The notes: generated by a model not told the origin, from the sequence alone. 64,000 nucleotides of DNA from Lachnospiraceae bacterium XPB1003 (GCA_900102065.1 FMVK01000004.1:1-64000); one strand, 5' to 3'; counted from the first letter of the stretch, positions 44,069 through 52,840 are shown. Made by a program: numbers and translations.

Positions 44069-46239
44069 TACAGATGAAGTACTCTCTCTTTGATCTCCTG
44101 TGTGCGTCCTTGATTCCAGAACTGTGTTCCGATATATCCGCAGGTGCGTCTTGCAACATTCATTTTATCCTGATCGCGGTTACCGCAGTTGGGACATTCC
44201 CAGACAAGCTTTCCGTCGGAATCCTTTACGATCTTTATCTCACCGTCGTATCCGCATTTCTGACAGAAGTCGGACTTGGTATTAAGTTCCGCATACATGA
44301 TATTTTCATAGATGTACTGCATTACGGAAAGCACTGCATCTATATTGTCCATCATATTGGGAACCTCAACATAGCTGATGGCGCCACCGGGGGACAGTGC
44401 CTGGAATTCGGATTCAAACTTGAGCTTTGTGAATGCATCGATCTGCTCGGTGACATGCACATGATAGCTGTTTGTGATGTAATTCTTATCGGTGACTCCT
44501 TCTATGATACCGAATCTCTTTTGCAGGCATTTTGCAAATTTGTAAGTAGTGGATTCAAGCGGTGTACCGTAGAGCGAGAAAGAGATGTTGGTCTCTGCAC
44601 GCCACTTCTGGCACTTGTCATTTAAGAAGTGCATAACCTTAAGCGCGAAATCCTTGCCGTCCGGATCCGTGTGACTTACGCCCTTCATATATTTTGTGCA
44701 TTCACACAGTCCCGCATAACCGAGGGATATGGTGGAATAATTGTTGAAGAGCAGCTTGTCGATGACTTCGCCTTTTTTAAGACGGGCGAGGGCTCCGAAC
44801 TGCCACAATATGGGCGCAACGTCCGAAGGTGTTCCGAGGAGACGGTTGTGCCTGCACATGAGAGCGCGCTTGCAAAGCTCCGTGCGTTCTTCCATGATCT
44901 GCCAGAATTTATCTTCATCCTTGCCGGAAGAGCATGCGACATCCACGAGATTGAGTGTTACGACACCCTGATTGAAACGGCCGTAATACTTATGCTTTCC
45001 GTCTTCGCCAAGCCCCTCTGTATCCGGAGTCAGGAAGCTGCGGCATCCCATGCAGGGATAAACATCGCCGTTTTTATATTCACGCATCTTCTTTGCGGAG
45101 ATATAATCCGGAACCATTCGCTTTGCGGTACATTTGGCCGCAAGTTTTGTAAGATACCAGTAGGGTGTACCCTCACGGATATTATCTTCATCAAGCACAT
45201 AGATAAGCTTCGGGAATGCGGGAGTGATATAAACCCCCTTTTCGTTCTTTACTCCGAGTATACGCTGCTTGAGCATCTCTTCGATTACCATTGCAAGGTC
45301 GTCACGCAGTCTTCCTTCGGGAACTTCATCAAGATGCATGAAGACTGTTATGAAAGGCGCCTGACCGTTAGTGGTCATAAGTGTGATGACCTGATACTGG
45401 ATGACCTGTACACCGCGCTCTATCTCGGATTTTACGCGCATTTCGGCAATCTCGTTTATCTGATCATCTGAAGCTGCGACACCTGCGTCTTCAAATTCCT
45501 TGCGGACTTCTTTGCGGAACTTCTGTCTGCTTATATCAACAAAAGGCACAAGATGAGAGAGTGTTATGCTCTGCCCGCCGTACTGTGAGCTTGCTATTTG
45601 GGCGATGGACTGTGTGGCGATATTACATGCGGTGGAAAAGCTCTTGGGCTTTTCGATCATGGTCTCGCTGATAACTGTGCCGTTCTGGAGCATATCTTCA
45701 AGATTAACAAGGCAACAGTTATGCATATGCTGCGCAAAATAGTCGGCATCGTGAAAATGGATTATGCCGTCCTCGTGTGCTTCCACGATATCGGGAGGCA
45801 GGAGAAATCTTCTGGTGATATCTTTTGACACTTCGCCTGCCATATAGTCACGCTGAACACTGTTAACAGTAGGATTCTTATTGGAATTCTCCTGCTTGAC
45901 TTCTTCGTTGCTGCATTCGATGAGACTCATTATCTGCTGGTCTGTGGTATTGGACTGACGCACGAGAGCATGCTGATAGCGGTAGATGATGTATTTCTTG
46001 GCCACTTCGTTATGACCGGAATTCATGATACCGTTCTCTACCATATCCTGTATCTCTTCGACGCTGGCTGCGCGGGTAAGGTTTTTGCAGTCGTTCGAAA
46101 CCTTGGTGGCGATGGTCGAGATCTGATCATCGCTCAGTCTCTTGTCTTCCGATACCTCAAGATTAGCCTTGTGTATGGCATTGATGATCTTGGATATGTC
46201 GAATTTAACTTCTTTACCGCTTCTTTTAATGATATTCAT
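44068..46239 (-). CDS. nrdD: Anaerobic ribonucleoside-triphosphate reductase
   Basis: NrdD reduces NTPs to dNTPs using a glycyl radical, for anaerobic DNA synthesis. The start at 46239 ('MNIIKRSGKEVKFDISKI') is preceded by AGGAG. The 723 residues contain an N-terminal ATP-cone (about 1-95), the barrel with 'PCMGCRSFL' active-site cysteines, a C-terminal zinc site (two CxxC pairs: 'CQKCGYDG' and 'CPNCGNRD'), and the radical loop 'RRTCGYIGT' near residue 700. The ATP-cone implies allosteric activity control. NrdR boxes lie upstream. Confidence 0.97.
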   Translation of the reverse strand: MNIIKRSGKEVKFDISKIINAIHKANLEVSEDKRLSDDQISTIATKVSNDCKNLTRAASVEEIQDMVENGIMNSGHNEVAKKYIIYRYQHALVRQSNTTDQQIMSLIECSNEEVKQENSNKNPTVNSVQRDYMAGEVSKDITRRFLLPPDIVEAHEDGIIHFHDADYFAQHMHNCCLVNLEDMLQNGTVISETMIEKPKSFSTACNIATQSIAQIASSQYGGQSITLSHLVPFVDISRQKFRKEVRKEFEDAGVAASDDQINEIAEMRVKSEIERGVQVIQYQVITLMTTNGQAPFITVFMHLDEVPEGRLRDDLAMVIEEMLKQRILGVKNEKGVYITPAFPKLIYVLDEDNIREGTPYWYLTKLAAKCTAKRMVPDYISAKKMREYKNGDVYPCMGCRSFLTPDTEGLGEDGKHKYYGRFNQGVVTLNLVDVACSSGKDEDKFWQIMEERTELCKRALMCRHNRLLGTPSDVAPILWQFGALARLKKGEVIDKLLFNNYSTISLGYAGLCECTKYMKGVSHTDPDGKDFALKVMHFLNDKCQKWRAETNISFSLYGTPLESTTYKFAKCLQKRFGIIEGVTDKNYITNSYHVHVTEQIDAFTKLKFESEFQALSPGGAISYVEVPNMMDNIDAVLSVMQYIYENIMYAELNTKSDFCQKCGYDGEIKIVKDSDGKLVWECPNCGNRDQDKMNVARRTCGYIGTQFWNQGRTQEIKERVLHL

Positions 46240-46259
46240 GACAGATTGGTCTCCTGATG

Positions 46260-46307
46260 AAACAATATTATGTACTCCTTCAAAAATGCGACCACAAGAT
46301 ATTGTAT
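46260..46307. promoter_or_regulatory. Tandem NrdR boxes upstream of nrdDG
   Basis: CCACAAGATATTGTAT (46292-46307) matches the consensus ACACWATATATWGTGT at 13 of 16 positions. AAACAATATTATGTAC (46260-46275) matches at about 11. Their starts are 32 bp apart, the three-turn spacing expected for NrdR. A minus-strand promoter (TTGATA-17-TAGTAT, or GTGATA-17-TACAAT overlapping the better box) lies beside them. Confidence 0.75.
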
Positions 46308-46381
46308 GCCGCATTGCTTATACTATCACTTAGGGATACTTTTATCAAGACAAAATAGATAACATAAATAAAGCGGGAATA

Positions 46382-46390
46382 TGGTATAAT
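46382..46390 (+). promoter_or_regulatory. Extended -10 promoter of desulfoferrodoxin
   Basis: TGGTATAAT: perfect -10 with TGn extension, about 57 bases before the ATG. Confidence 0.65.
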
Positions 46391-46446
46391 TTTAAAGAAT
46401 GTGGGATATTCGAAAACACAGACAAAAACTTATGGAGGGTTAAGAA

Positions 46447-46821
46447 ATGAAGGTAATGAAATGCAAGGTTTGCGGCAAGGTTGTTATTGTTCAGAATGAC
46501 ACTCCCAGCGGAATGGTCTGCTGTGGGGAGAACATGGTTGAACTGGTACCGGGTGAAACAGACGGGGCGGTTGAGAAGCATGTTCCGGCAGTGAGCGTAA
46601 ACGGAAACAAGGTTCATGCCGAGGTCGGAAGTGTTGAGCATCCCATGCTTGAGAATCACTATATTATGTTTATCCTTCTTGAAACGGAGAAAGGATATCA
46701 GGTAAGGAATCTCGTTCCGGGAGAGAAGCCAGTGGCTGATTTTACGGTTGAAGACGGTGACAAGGCAGTCGCTGTATATGAATACTGTAATCTTCATGGC
46801 TTTTGGAAGGCGGAAGTCTGA
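46447..46821 (+). CDS. dfx: Desulfoferrodoxin (superoxide reductase)
   Basis: It reduces superoxide to peroxide without making oxygen, an anaerobe's defence. The 124 residues have a two-domain layout. The N-terminal desulforedoxin domain binds Fe(Cys)4 (Cys6, Cys9, Cys25, Cys26). The catalytic domain has the Fe(His)4Cys ligands, read as His45, His65, His71, Cys114 and His117 ('EKHVP', 'EHPMLENHYI', 'YCNLHG'), plus Glu43. It is therefore a complete two-iron enzyme. GGAGGG lies upstream of the ATG. It is divergent from nrdDG. Confidence 0.97.
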   Translation: MKVMKCKVCGKVVIVQNDTPSGMVCCGENMVELVPGETDGAVEKHVPAVSVNGNKVHAEVGSVEHPMLENHYIMFILLETEKGYQVRNLVPGEKPVADFTVEDGDKAVAVYEYCNLHGFWKAEV

Positions 46822-46826
46822 GGATT

Positions 46827-46855
46827 TTGCAATAAAAAGCCTGCTCTGTTATAAT
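46827..46855 (+). promoter_or_regulatory. Promoter of the CheC-like gene
   Basis: TTGCAA (46827-46832), a 17-base spacer, then TATAAT (46850-46855) with a TGn extension. Confidence 0.75.
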
Positions 46856-46869
46856 TTTACAAATCGGGG

Positions 46870-46891
46870 TCCGGAGTCGAAAGACTCCGGA
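46870..46891 (+). other. GAAA-tetraloop hairpin at the 5' end of the CheC-like mRNA
   Basis: TCCGGAGTC-GAAA-GACTCCGGA is a perfect 9-bp stem capped by a GNRA tetraloop, beginning about 8 bases after the predicted transcription start. No T tract follows, so it is not a terminator. A role in mRNA 5'-end stability is likely. Confidence 0.65.
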
Positions 46892-46917
46892 TAAAGAGCT
46901 GAAGGGGAGATAACCGG

Positions 46918-47586
46918 ATGGACAACGCTGCTGTTGCTGCGAAAGCGGCTATTGAAAAAGCCGGTAAAGCCGGATTTAATGATATGGAAATGTCTGCGAT
47001 CGGGGAAGTCGCAAACATAACACTGGGAAATGCCATGACGGCACTTTCCGTGCTTATTCACGGCGATATTGACATTTCCACACCCAGAGTATTCATCAAG
47101 AATAAGGGTGAGGCTGTTGAACAGCTTAAAGAAAAGGCAATCATAACAAGAGTGGATTATGTAAAAGGTCTGGACGGGTTCAGTGTTTTATTCCTGGGTG
47201 AAGATGATGTTAAAGTCATGACGGACCTTATGATGGGAAGCGACGGGCATGGTATGTTCTACCAACAGGAGATTTCGGAGCTTCATATGAGCGCTGTATC
47301 GGAATCCATGAACCAGATGATGGGGTCTGCGGCAACCGCCATGGGTATGATGATCAATAAGATAGTTGATATCTCTACACCCAACACGGTTTTTATGCAA
47401 GCCGGAGAGTTTATCACCGAAGCATTTCAGAATGACGACCGCTTCGTACAGATCGTATTTGATGTTAAAATGGGACAGCTTATCACGACTCAGATGATAC
47501 AGCTCTATCCTTTCAGACTGGCTAAGGCTATAGCGGATCTCTTTATCGTCAAGAAGCAGAATAATGACGGAAAGAGTCCTTTTTGA
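46918..47586 (+). CDS. CheC-type CheY-P phosphatase
   Basis: The 222 residues hold two CheC active-site helices with the E-x2-N pattern: 'MSAIGEVANITLGNAM' (Glu30, Asn33) and 'MSAVSESMNQMMGSAA' (Glu129, Asn132). Both half-sites are therefore intact. Such proteins remove phosphate from CheY-P to end a chemotaxis signal. The sequence also resembles the N-terminal domain of FliY, but the C-terminal SpoA/FliN domain is missing, so CheC or a CheC-like stand-alone protein is the better name. The chemoreceptor at 7401 could feed the same pathway. Confidence 0.85.
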   Translation: MDNAAVAAKAAIEKAGKAGFNDMEMSAIGEVANITLGNAMTALSVLIHGDIDISTPRVFIKNKGEAVEQLKEKAIITRVDYVKGLDGFSVLFLGEDDVKVMTDLMMGSDGHGMFYQQEISELHMSAVSESMNQMMGSAATAMGMMINKIVDISTPNTVFMQAGEFITEAFQNDDRFVQIVFDVKMGQLITTQMIQLYPFRLAKAIADLFIVKKQNNDGKSPF

Positions 47587-47643
47587 TATCAAACCGGGGG
47601 AATATGATCCCGGTATTTTATAAAGAAATGAGGACTAAATTAA

Positions 47644-48483
47644 ATGGCAGAGAATTGCAATGGAAACTGCGAAGAATGTGGTTCTTCGGGATGCTCCGAC
47701 AGAAAGGGGCCGGGAATACAGAAGGCTAAGCCGAATGACGCTTCGGATATTAAGCATGTCATCGCAGTCATAAGCGGAAAGGGCGGAGTAGGAAAGTCAA
47801 TGGTGACGGGACTTCTCGCAGATTCCGCAAACGCCAGAGGATTAAAAACTGCAATTCTTGATGCGGATATCACGGGGCCTTCGATCCCGAGAATGTTCGG
47901 TATCGAGGAGCGTGCCGGCTACGACGGCAAGAATGTTGTTCCTGTTAAAACTTCAAACGGGATCAGCACAATGAGTATCAATCTCCTGCTGGATAATGCT
48001 ACAGACCCGGTTTTGTGGAGAGGAAGTCTTATCTCCGGTGCCGTAAAACAGTTTTGGACTGATGTGGCATGGGGAGATGTGGACTGTATGTTTGTTGATA
48101 TGCCTCCGGGAACGGGAGATGTCGCACTTACAGTTATGCAGTCCCTTCCGGTTGAAGGTATAGTTATCGTCACATCACCGCAGGAACTTGTGGGCATGAT
48201 CGTTTCTAAGGCCGTTAAGATGGCTGAGATGATGAATATCCCGGTTCTCGGTATCGTTGAAAATCTTTCTTATTTCAAATGCCCGGATTGCGGCAAGATC
48301 CATGAGATATTCGGAAAGAGCAGTGTGGATTCGGTGGCGGCGGATTTCGGTATTCCCGTAACCGTCAGACTTCCCATTGATCCGGAAATGTCAGCTCTCT
48401 GTGACAAGGGCGAGGCTCATAAACTTAAGGTTCAGGATATAGAAGATAAGTTCGATGCTTTAACGGAAGAGATATTAAAATAA
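47644..48483 (+). CDS. Mrp/Nbp35-type iron-sulfur cluster carrier ATPase
   Basis: This is a P-loop ATPase that carries Fe-S clusters to apoproteins. An N-terminal Cys cluster (Cys5, 9, 12, 17; 'CNGNCEECGSSGC') resembles Nbp35 rather than ordinary bacterial Mrp. The deviant Walker A is 'SGKGGVGKS' (44-52), followed by 'ILDADITGPSIPRMFG' and 'FVDMPPGTGD'. A C-terminal CxxC, 'FKCPDCGKIHEIFG', bridges the dimer cluster. Its 279 residues are normal. In an anaerobe with many radical SAM enzymes, such a carrier is expected. Confidence 0.93.
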   Translation: MAENCNGNCEECGSSGCSDRKGPGIQKAKPNDASDIKHVIAVISGKGGVGKSMVTGLLADSANARGLKTAILDADITGPSIPRMFGIEERAGYDGKNVVPVKTSNGISTMSINLLLDNATDPVLWRGSLISGAVKQFWTDVAWGDVDCMFVDMPPGTGDVALTVMQSLPVEGIVIVTSPQELVGMIVSKAVKMAEMMNIPVLGIVENLSYFKCPDCGKIHEIFGKSSVDSVAADFGIPVTVRLPIDPEMSALCDKGEAHKLKVQDIEDKFDALTEEILK

Positions 48484-48524
48484 TAATTTAAGAATTCAGG
48501 AATCTGTTTTATCAGGAGGAAACT

Positions 48525-48917
48525 ATGAAAGAAGCTAAAGTTACTATCGGCGCAACAAATATCAAGACATTCAAGTATGAGAATTCATTTGCTGCAAAGC
48601 AGGGGGATCCTCTCAAGATGGCTGTTAAGACTCAGATGGCTGTACGTCTTAATCCCGAGGCACCTACAACAGCAATGGTACTTGTGAAGTTTGAGACGAG
48701 CGATGAAGAGAAGAAGATCATGGCAATGGAGCTTGAAACTGTTACTCCCGTTTCCGTTAGCACATTTGTCGATAATCTTGATGATGTTATAAAGAAGAAG
48801 TATTTTCCTCAGATAATGATGGCTGTTAATGAGAAGATCCGCATTGCATCCACCGTTGTGGGACTTAATATACAGACACCTCCTGTTACTTTCATGTACA
48901 CAGAAGATGCAGAATAA
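48525..48917 (+). CDS. Unknown protein, possibly SecB-like
   Basis: The 130 residues have AGGAGG before the ATG. The strand order and the ending 'FPQIMMAVNEKIRIASTVVGLNIQTPPVTF' echo the SecB fold, in which 'lfPyaRe.is.lt...Gfppl.lppinF' closes the protein. The match is short and could be chance. SecB proteins are export chaperones. It stands alone between Mrp and an ABC-F gene. Confidence that the gene is real is much higher than for the SecB label. Confidence 0.7.
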   Translation: MKEAKVTIGATNIKTFKYENSFAAKQGDPLKMAVKTQMAVRLNPEAPTTAMVLVKFETSDEEKKIMAMELETVTPVSVSTFVDNLDDVIKKKYFPQIMMAVNEKIRIASTVVGLNIQTPPVTFMYTEDAE

Positions 48918-48927
48918 ATGATCACTT

Positions 48928-50874
48928 ATGTTACTACAGGTAAGTAATGCAGATGTTTCATACGGCGAGCGCACTCTCATCAGAGATATTTCTTTTGAAG
49001 TCAGGAATACAGAGAAAATAGCGATCGTCGGAAGAAACGGATGCGGGAAGACCACATTTCTGAAACTCTTATCCGGAGAGATACTTCCGGATAAAAGAGA
49101 CGGAAATGACCAACCGAATATAGCGAAGGCACCGGGACTCAATATCGGATGGCTTTCACAGATGACCTTTACGGATGACAGCGCCTGTCTTGGCGATGAG
49201 ATCCGTAAAGTTTTTTTGCCTGTTTTAGAGCTCAAGACAAAACTGGATGCACTCCTGGCCGAACTGGATAAGGCTCCGGATGAGAAAAAGGCGCAGGAAT
49301 ACGCTACTCTTGAAGAACGGTTTAATTATCTGGGCGGATACCGTTATGAGAAGGATTATGAGCTTGTTTTTGAACGCTTTGGATTTGCAAGAGAAGATGA
49401 AGCTCGCCCACTTTCGGAATTCTCGGGAGGACAGCGGACCAAGATCGCTTTCATAAAACTCCTCCTCTCCAAGCCGGATATACTTATTTTGGACGAACCC
49501 ACCAACCACCTTGATATCTCTACCATAGGATGGCTGGAAGGCTATATAAGAGAATATCCCCGTGCCGTCATCGTAGTATCCCATGACAGACTGTTCCTTG
49601 ACAGAGTAGCCGACGTGGTCTACGAGATAGAACATGAGAAGATGACGCGGTATGTGGGCAATTATTCAGATTTCGTAAAGCGCAAAAAAGACATCTACGA
49701 TCAGCAGAAGAAGGCATATGAGGCTCAGCAAAAAGAGATAGCAAGACTCCAGGCTGTGGCTGACCGCTTTATACATAAAGCCACCAAGGCTACGATGGCA
49801 AAGAGCAAGTTAAAAGCCATTGAGCACATGGATATCATAGAGGCTCCGGAAGAATACGAGCTGAAGGCTTTCCATGCACTGACGGTTCCTTCGAAGGAAA
49901 GCGGATTTGATGTACTTGATACGGATAATCTGGGATTCGGTTATGACAGTATCATAGGCAGACTCACGTGTTCGGTTAAGAAGGGACAAAAAGTGGGCAT
50001 CATAGGCGGAAACGGCCTTGGCAAGTCTACGTTCTTAAAAACACTTGCAGGGAAACTGCCGCTAAAATCCGGGAAGTTTAAATTCGGGCACGGAGTGGAA
50101 CCCGGATATTTTGATCAGCAGATGGCGCAGTATGTTAGCGACAAGAATGTTCTCAATGATTTCTGGGATATATATCCATATCTGACGGAAACGGAAGTCA
50201 GAAATATACTGGGTGGGTTCCTTTTTACCGGTGATGATGTTTTTAAGGAAGTATCACTTTTATCGGGCGGAGAGAAGGTGAGGCTTGCTCTTGCAAAGAT
50301 ATTTGAGACAAGGCCGAATCTCCTGCTTTTGGATGAGCCCACAAATCATATGGATATAGTCGGCAAGGAAGCGCTTGAGCAGATGCTCAAGGATTACGAA
50401 GGGACGCTTATCTTTGTTACTCATGACAGATATCTGGTGCGGGAAGTGGCAGATGCACTTATTGTTTTTTCCGGGGATGGCATAAAGTGGTTTCCGTGGA
50501 ATTATGAAGAATATGAGCGGAGCTTCGGAAAAGAAAAGCAGGATGCGGCAAAAGATATATGGAATATCGACAGGAATACTTCAGAGAAAAAAACGGAGGC
50601 TGCAAAAGAAAACGGGGAGCAGCAAAAGCCTGCGATCAACATAGGAAAAGAAAAGAGCCGGATGGAGCGACGGATCGCAAAGATTGAATCTCTTCTTGCG
50701 GAAAATGATACTGTGAGAGAAGAACTGACATTAAAGCTTGCAGATCCTTCGATCTCCAGTGATTATGTGAAACTCGGAGAGATACAAAAAGCCATAGATG
50801 ATCTGGATAAAAATGATGAAGATCTCATGAGTGAGTGGGAAAGATTATCGGGAGAGCTTGAGAATCTGAGCTGA
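48928..50874 (+). CDS. ABC-F family ATPase
   Basis: Two ABC domains lie in one chain with no membrane helices, which marks ABC-F proteins that act on ribosomes. ABC1: 'GRNGCGKTTFLK', 'LSEFSGGQRTKIA', 'DILILDEPTNHLD'. ABC2: 'GGNGLGKSTFLK', 'VSLLSGGEKVRLA', 'NLLLLDEPTNHMD'. A linker (about 245-320) and a C-terminal coiled coil (about 585-648, 'RMERRIAKIESLLAENDTVREEL') resemble the Uup/YdiF subfamily. The 648 residues fit. Some relatives give antibiotic resistance, but nothing here points to that. The ribosome site is weak. Confidence 0.93.
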   Translation: MLLQVSNADVSYGERTLIRDISFEVRNTEKIAIVGRNGCGKTTFLKLLSGEILPDKRDGNDQPNIAKAPGLNIGWLSQMTFTDDSACLGDEIRKVFLPVLELKTKLDALLAELDKAPDEKKAQEYATLEERFNYLGGYRYEKDYELVFERFGFAREDEARPLSEFSGGQRTKIAFIKLLLSKPDILILDEPTNHLDISTIGWLEGYIREYPRAVIVVSHDRLFLDRVADVVYEIEHEKMTRYVGNYSDFVKRKKDIYDQQKKAYEAQQKEIARLQAVADRFIHKATKATMAKSKLKAIEHMDIIEAPEEYELKAFHALTVPSKESGFDVLDTDNLGFGYDSIIGRLTCSVKKGQKVGIIGGNGLGKSTFLKTLAGKLPLKSGKFKFGHGVEPGYFDQQMAQYVSDKNVLNDFWDIYPYLTETEVRNILGGFLFTGDDVFKEVSLLSGGEKVRLALAKIFETRPNLLLLDEPTNHMDIVGKEALEQMLKDYEGTLIFVTHDRYLVREVADALIVFSGDGIKWFPWNYEEYERSFGKEKQDAAKDIWNIDRNTSEKKTEAAKENGEQQKPAINIGKEKSRMERRIAKIESLLAENDTVREELTLKLADPSISSDYVKLGEIQKAIDDLDKNDEDLMSEWERLSGELENLS

Positions 50875-50891
50875 TAAAGGGAGGCAGAGTT

Positions 50892-51428
50892 ATGCAGTCA
50901 AAACTTAAAGGATATGCGATAGCGGTTCTTGCAGTTGATGTTATCGGACTTATACTGGAATTGATCGTTGGATTTAGTCCGAAGATCGTGACGGGCCCCG
51001 GAGCATTAACAGGACATAATAATATAAACATCGAAGCGATCCAGGTCCCTTATGACGCTTTCTTAATTGCGGCATTGAGCATAGTTGCCGCTATCCTGGC
51101 GATCAACGGTATATCCAAAGAAAGAAAAGTGATCTCATCACAGTATGATCATCCGGTAATGGAAGATGCAAGCGGTGATTCGGACGGAACGGTTGCCGAT
51201 ATCATATCCGTTGTACTGGTTTTGGGAGTCATCCCCGTTATGTCATGGGTACTGACGATGATGGGGACGTGGACATGGAGCAGGGAAGGCGCTGAGGCTT
51301 TGGCGGCTAATTCATGGATGACAACTGTAATAAGTACGATATGGCGCCTGCCGGCATGGATCACTTACGGACTTGTATTTGTATGCGGAGCGGATATGGG
51401 AAGAAAAAAAGATCCTACCGTGATCTGA
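50892..51428 (+). CDS. Four-helix membrane protein, unknown
   Basis: The 178 residues have four predicted membrane helices (about 7-28, 57-72, 103-124 and 145-165), with an external Gly/Asn-rich loop between helices 1 and 2 and an acidic cytosolic stretch ('MEDASGDSDG'). GGGAGG lies 7 bases before the ATG. It starts 17 bases after the ABC-F gene and ends 7 bases before hflX, so it is co-transcribed with both. No family is recognised. Confidence 0.75.
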   Translation: MQSKLKGYAIAVLAVDVIGLILELIVGFSPKIVTGPGALTGHNNINIEAIQVPYDAFLIAALSIVAAILAINGISKERKVISSQYDHPVMEDASGDSDGTVADIISVVLVLGVIPVMSWVLTMMGTWTWSREGAEALAANSWMTTVISTIWRLPAWITYGLVFVCGADMGRKKDPTVI

Positions 51429-51435
51429 GGGATAA

Positions 51436-52581
51436 ATGAGAGAAAGATCTGACAATAATCCCGAAAAACAAATGAGATGTGTTCTTGTGGGTGCCGGAGA
51501 TAATGTGGCATCCTATGCATTTCAAAACGGAATGCAGGAACTTGAAGGACTTGCAGCCGCCTGTGATCATGAGACGGTTGCTGTTTTTATACAGCGGATC
51601 GCAAAGCCGAATCCCGCTACTTTTATAGGATCCGGCAAGGTCGAAGAGATCGCCGGGTATATAGGTGAAAACGGGATCGGAACAGTGATATTCAACAACT
51701 CGCTTTCTCCGCTGCAGATATCAAGGCTTTCGGATGTGCTTGGCTGCGAAGTGTTAGACAGGACCGGTATCATACTGGAGATCTTCGGCAGAAGAGCGAG
51801 AACCTCTGAATCCAGGATGCAGGTTGAATATGCCAGATTGCAATATATGCTGCCCAGACTTGAAGGTATGAGAAAAAATCTTTCAAGACAGGGCGGAGCA
51901 GGCGGATCCATGTCCAACAAGGGTGTGGGCGAAAAGCAGATCGAGCTGGATAAGAGACTTATCGGTAAGCGAATGGCCGTGTTAAAAAAACGCCTGACGG
52001 AAGTTGAGAAGAACCGTTATGTGATGAGGGGAAGAAGAGCAAAGAACGGGATAAAAACCGTGGCTTTAGTGGGATATACAAATGCCGGAAAGTCTACGCT
52101 CCTCAATGCTCTGATAACACGCTATGGTAACGGAGACAAGGTTTATGCCGAAGACAAACTCTTCGCCACCCTTGATACCACGGTAAGGAATCTGCGTTTT
52201 CCGGATAAGGATGATCCGGCAAAAGGCACGGAAGTATTGATCTCCGATACTGTAGGATTTATAAATGATATTCCCCATGATCTGATCAAGGCCTTCAGAT
52301 CCACTCTGGAGGAGGCAGCACTTGCGGATCTGATCATCAATGTGGTGGATGCATCCGACGAATATCATGACATGCATATAGAAGTTACGAAGCAGACTCT
52401 GACGGATATCGGCGCGGGAGCCGTTCCGGTGATCACGGTGATGAACAAATGCGACAGGACGGAGATTGATACAGCCAGATGTACCGAAACGGGTGCGGAG
52501 CAAAAAACTGTTTTTGTGAGCGCTAAGACCGGAGAAGGATTGGAGCAGCTTGTCGATCAAATAAAGTCAGGAATTGGCTGA
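51436..52581 (+). CDS. hflX: GTPase HflX
   Basis: HflX is a ribosome-associated GTPase that splits stalled or hibernating ribosomes. The 381 residues comprise the N-terminal HflX domain ('PATFIGSGKVEEIAGYI', 'RTSESRMQVEYARLQYMLPRL'), the Gly-rich loop 'RQGGAGGSMSNKGVGEKQIELD', and the G domain: G1 'GYTNAGKST' (about 213-221), G3 'DTVGFIND' and G4 'NKCD'. The upstream ABC-F gene also acts on ribosomes, so the operon may be a translation-rescue unit. Confidence 0.96.
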   Translation: MRERSDNNPEKQMRCVLVGAGDNVASYAFQNGMQELEGLAAACDHETVAVFIQRIAKPNPATFIGSGKVEEIAGYIGENGIGTVIFNNSLSPLQISRLSDVLGCEVLDRTGIILEIFGRRARTSESRMQVEYARLQYMLPRLEGMRKNLSRQGGAGGSMSNKGVGEKQIELDKRLIGKRMAVLKKRLTEVEKNRYVMRGRRAKNGIKTVALVGYTNAGKSTLLNALITRYGNGDKVYAEDKLFATLDTTVRNLRFPDKDDPAKGTEVLISDTVGFINDIPHDLIKAFRSTLEEAALADLIINVVDASDEYHDMHIEVTKQTLTDIGAGAVPVITVMNKCDRTEIDTARCTETGAEQKTVFVSAKTGEGLEQLVDQIKSGIG

Positions 52582-52620
52582 TGACAGCGCCTGCCGGTGC
52601 AGTTAACAGAGAGAAAAGAG

Positions 52621-52665
52621 AGTTTAACAAAAGAAAGTTTAGCAAAAGAAAGTTTAGCAAAAGAA
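52621..52665. repeat. 15-bp tandem repeat, three copies
   Basis: Three contiguous units of AGTTTARCAAAAGAA: the first has A, and the next two have G, at the variable position. It lies between the hflX stop and its terminator. Confidence 0.9.
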
Positions 52666-52695
52666 AACCCGCATGCCGGATCAGCTTGCGGGTTT
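52665..52695. terminator. Bidirectional terminator between hflX and tRNA-Trp
   Basis: AAACCCGCA and TGCGGGTTT form a 9-bp stem. The minus strand continues into CTTTTGC and similar T-rich sequence from the 15-bp repeats, and the plus strand into TATGTTTG. Confidence 0.75.
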
Positions 52696-52709
52696 ATGTT
52701 TGCTTATAA

Positions 52710-52780
52710 CAGGGGCAGAAGGAGTCGAACCCTCTTTAGCGGTTTTGGAGACCGTCGTTAAACCGTTTAACTATGCCCCT
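52710..52780 (-). tRNA. tRNA-Trp (anticodon CCA)
   Basis: Folded by eye on the minus strand: a 7-bp acceptor stem AGGGGCA/TGCCCCT, a D stem GTTA/TAAC with GG in its loop, an anticodon loop CTCCAAA with anticodon CCA, a T arm GAGGG-TTCGACT-CCTTC, and discriminator G73 as expected for Trp. The 3' CCA is not encoded. One A-C mismatch closes the anticodon stem. A good promoter lies just upstream. Confidence 0.95.
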
Positions 52781-52798
52781 AAAAATCAGCACCGTTGT

Positions 52799-52827
52799 AT
52801 AATATTGTAAAATCTCTTAGTTGTCAA
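52799..52827 (-). promoter_or_regulatory. tRNA-Trp promoter
   Basis: On the minus strand, TTGACA (52822-52827), a 17-base spacer and TATTAT (52799-52804), ending 18 bases before the tRNA. Confidence 0.85.
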
Positions 52828-52840
52828 GATGGAACATGCA

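Noticed and set aside
44629-45471. 280-aa plus-strand ORF opposite nrdD
   Set aside because: It is a shadow of the conserved nrdD coding strand, with Cys/His/Ile-rich composition and no ribosome site.
46870-46891. Terminator of desulfoferrodoxin
   Set aside because: The hairpin is not followed by a T tract and lies downstream of a strong promoter for the next gene.
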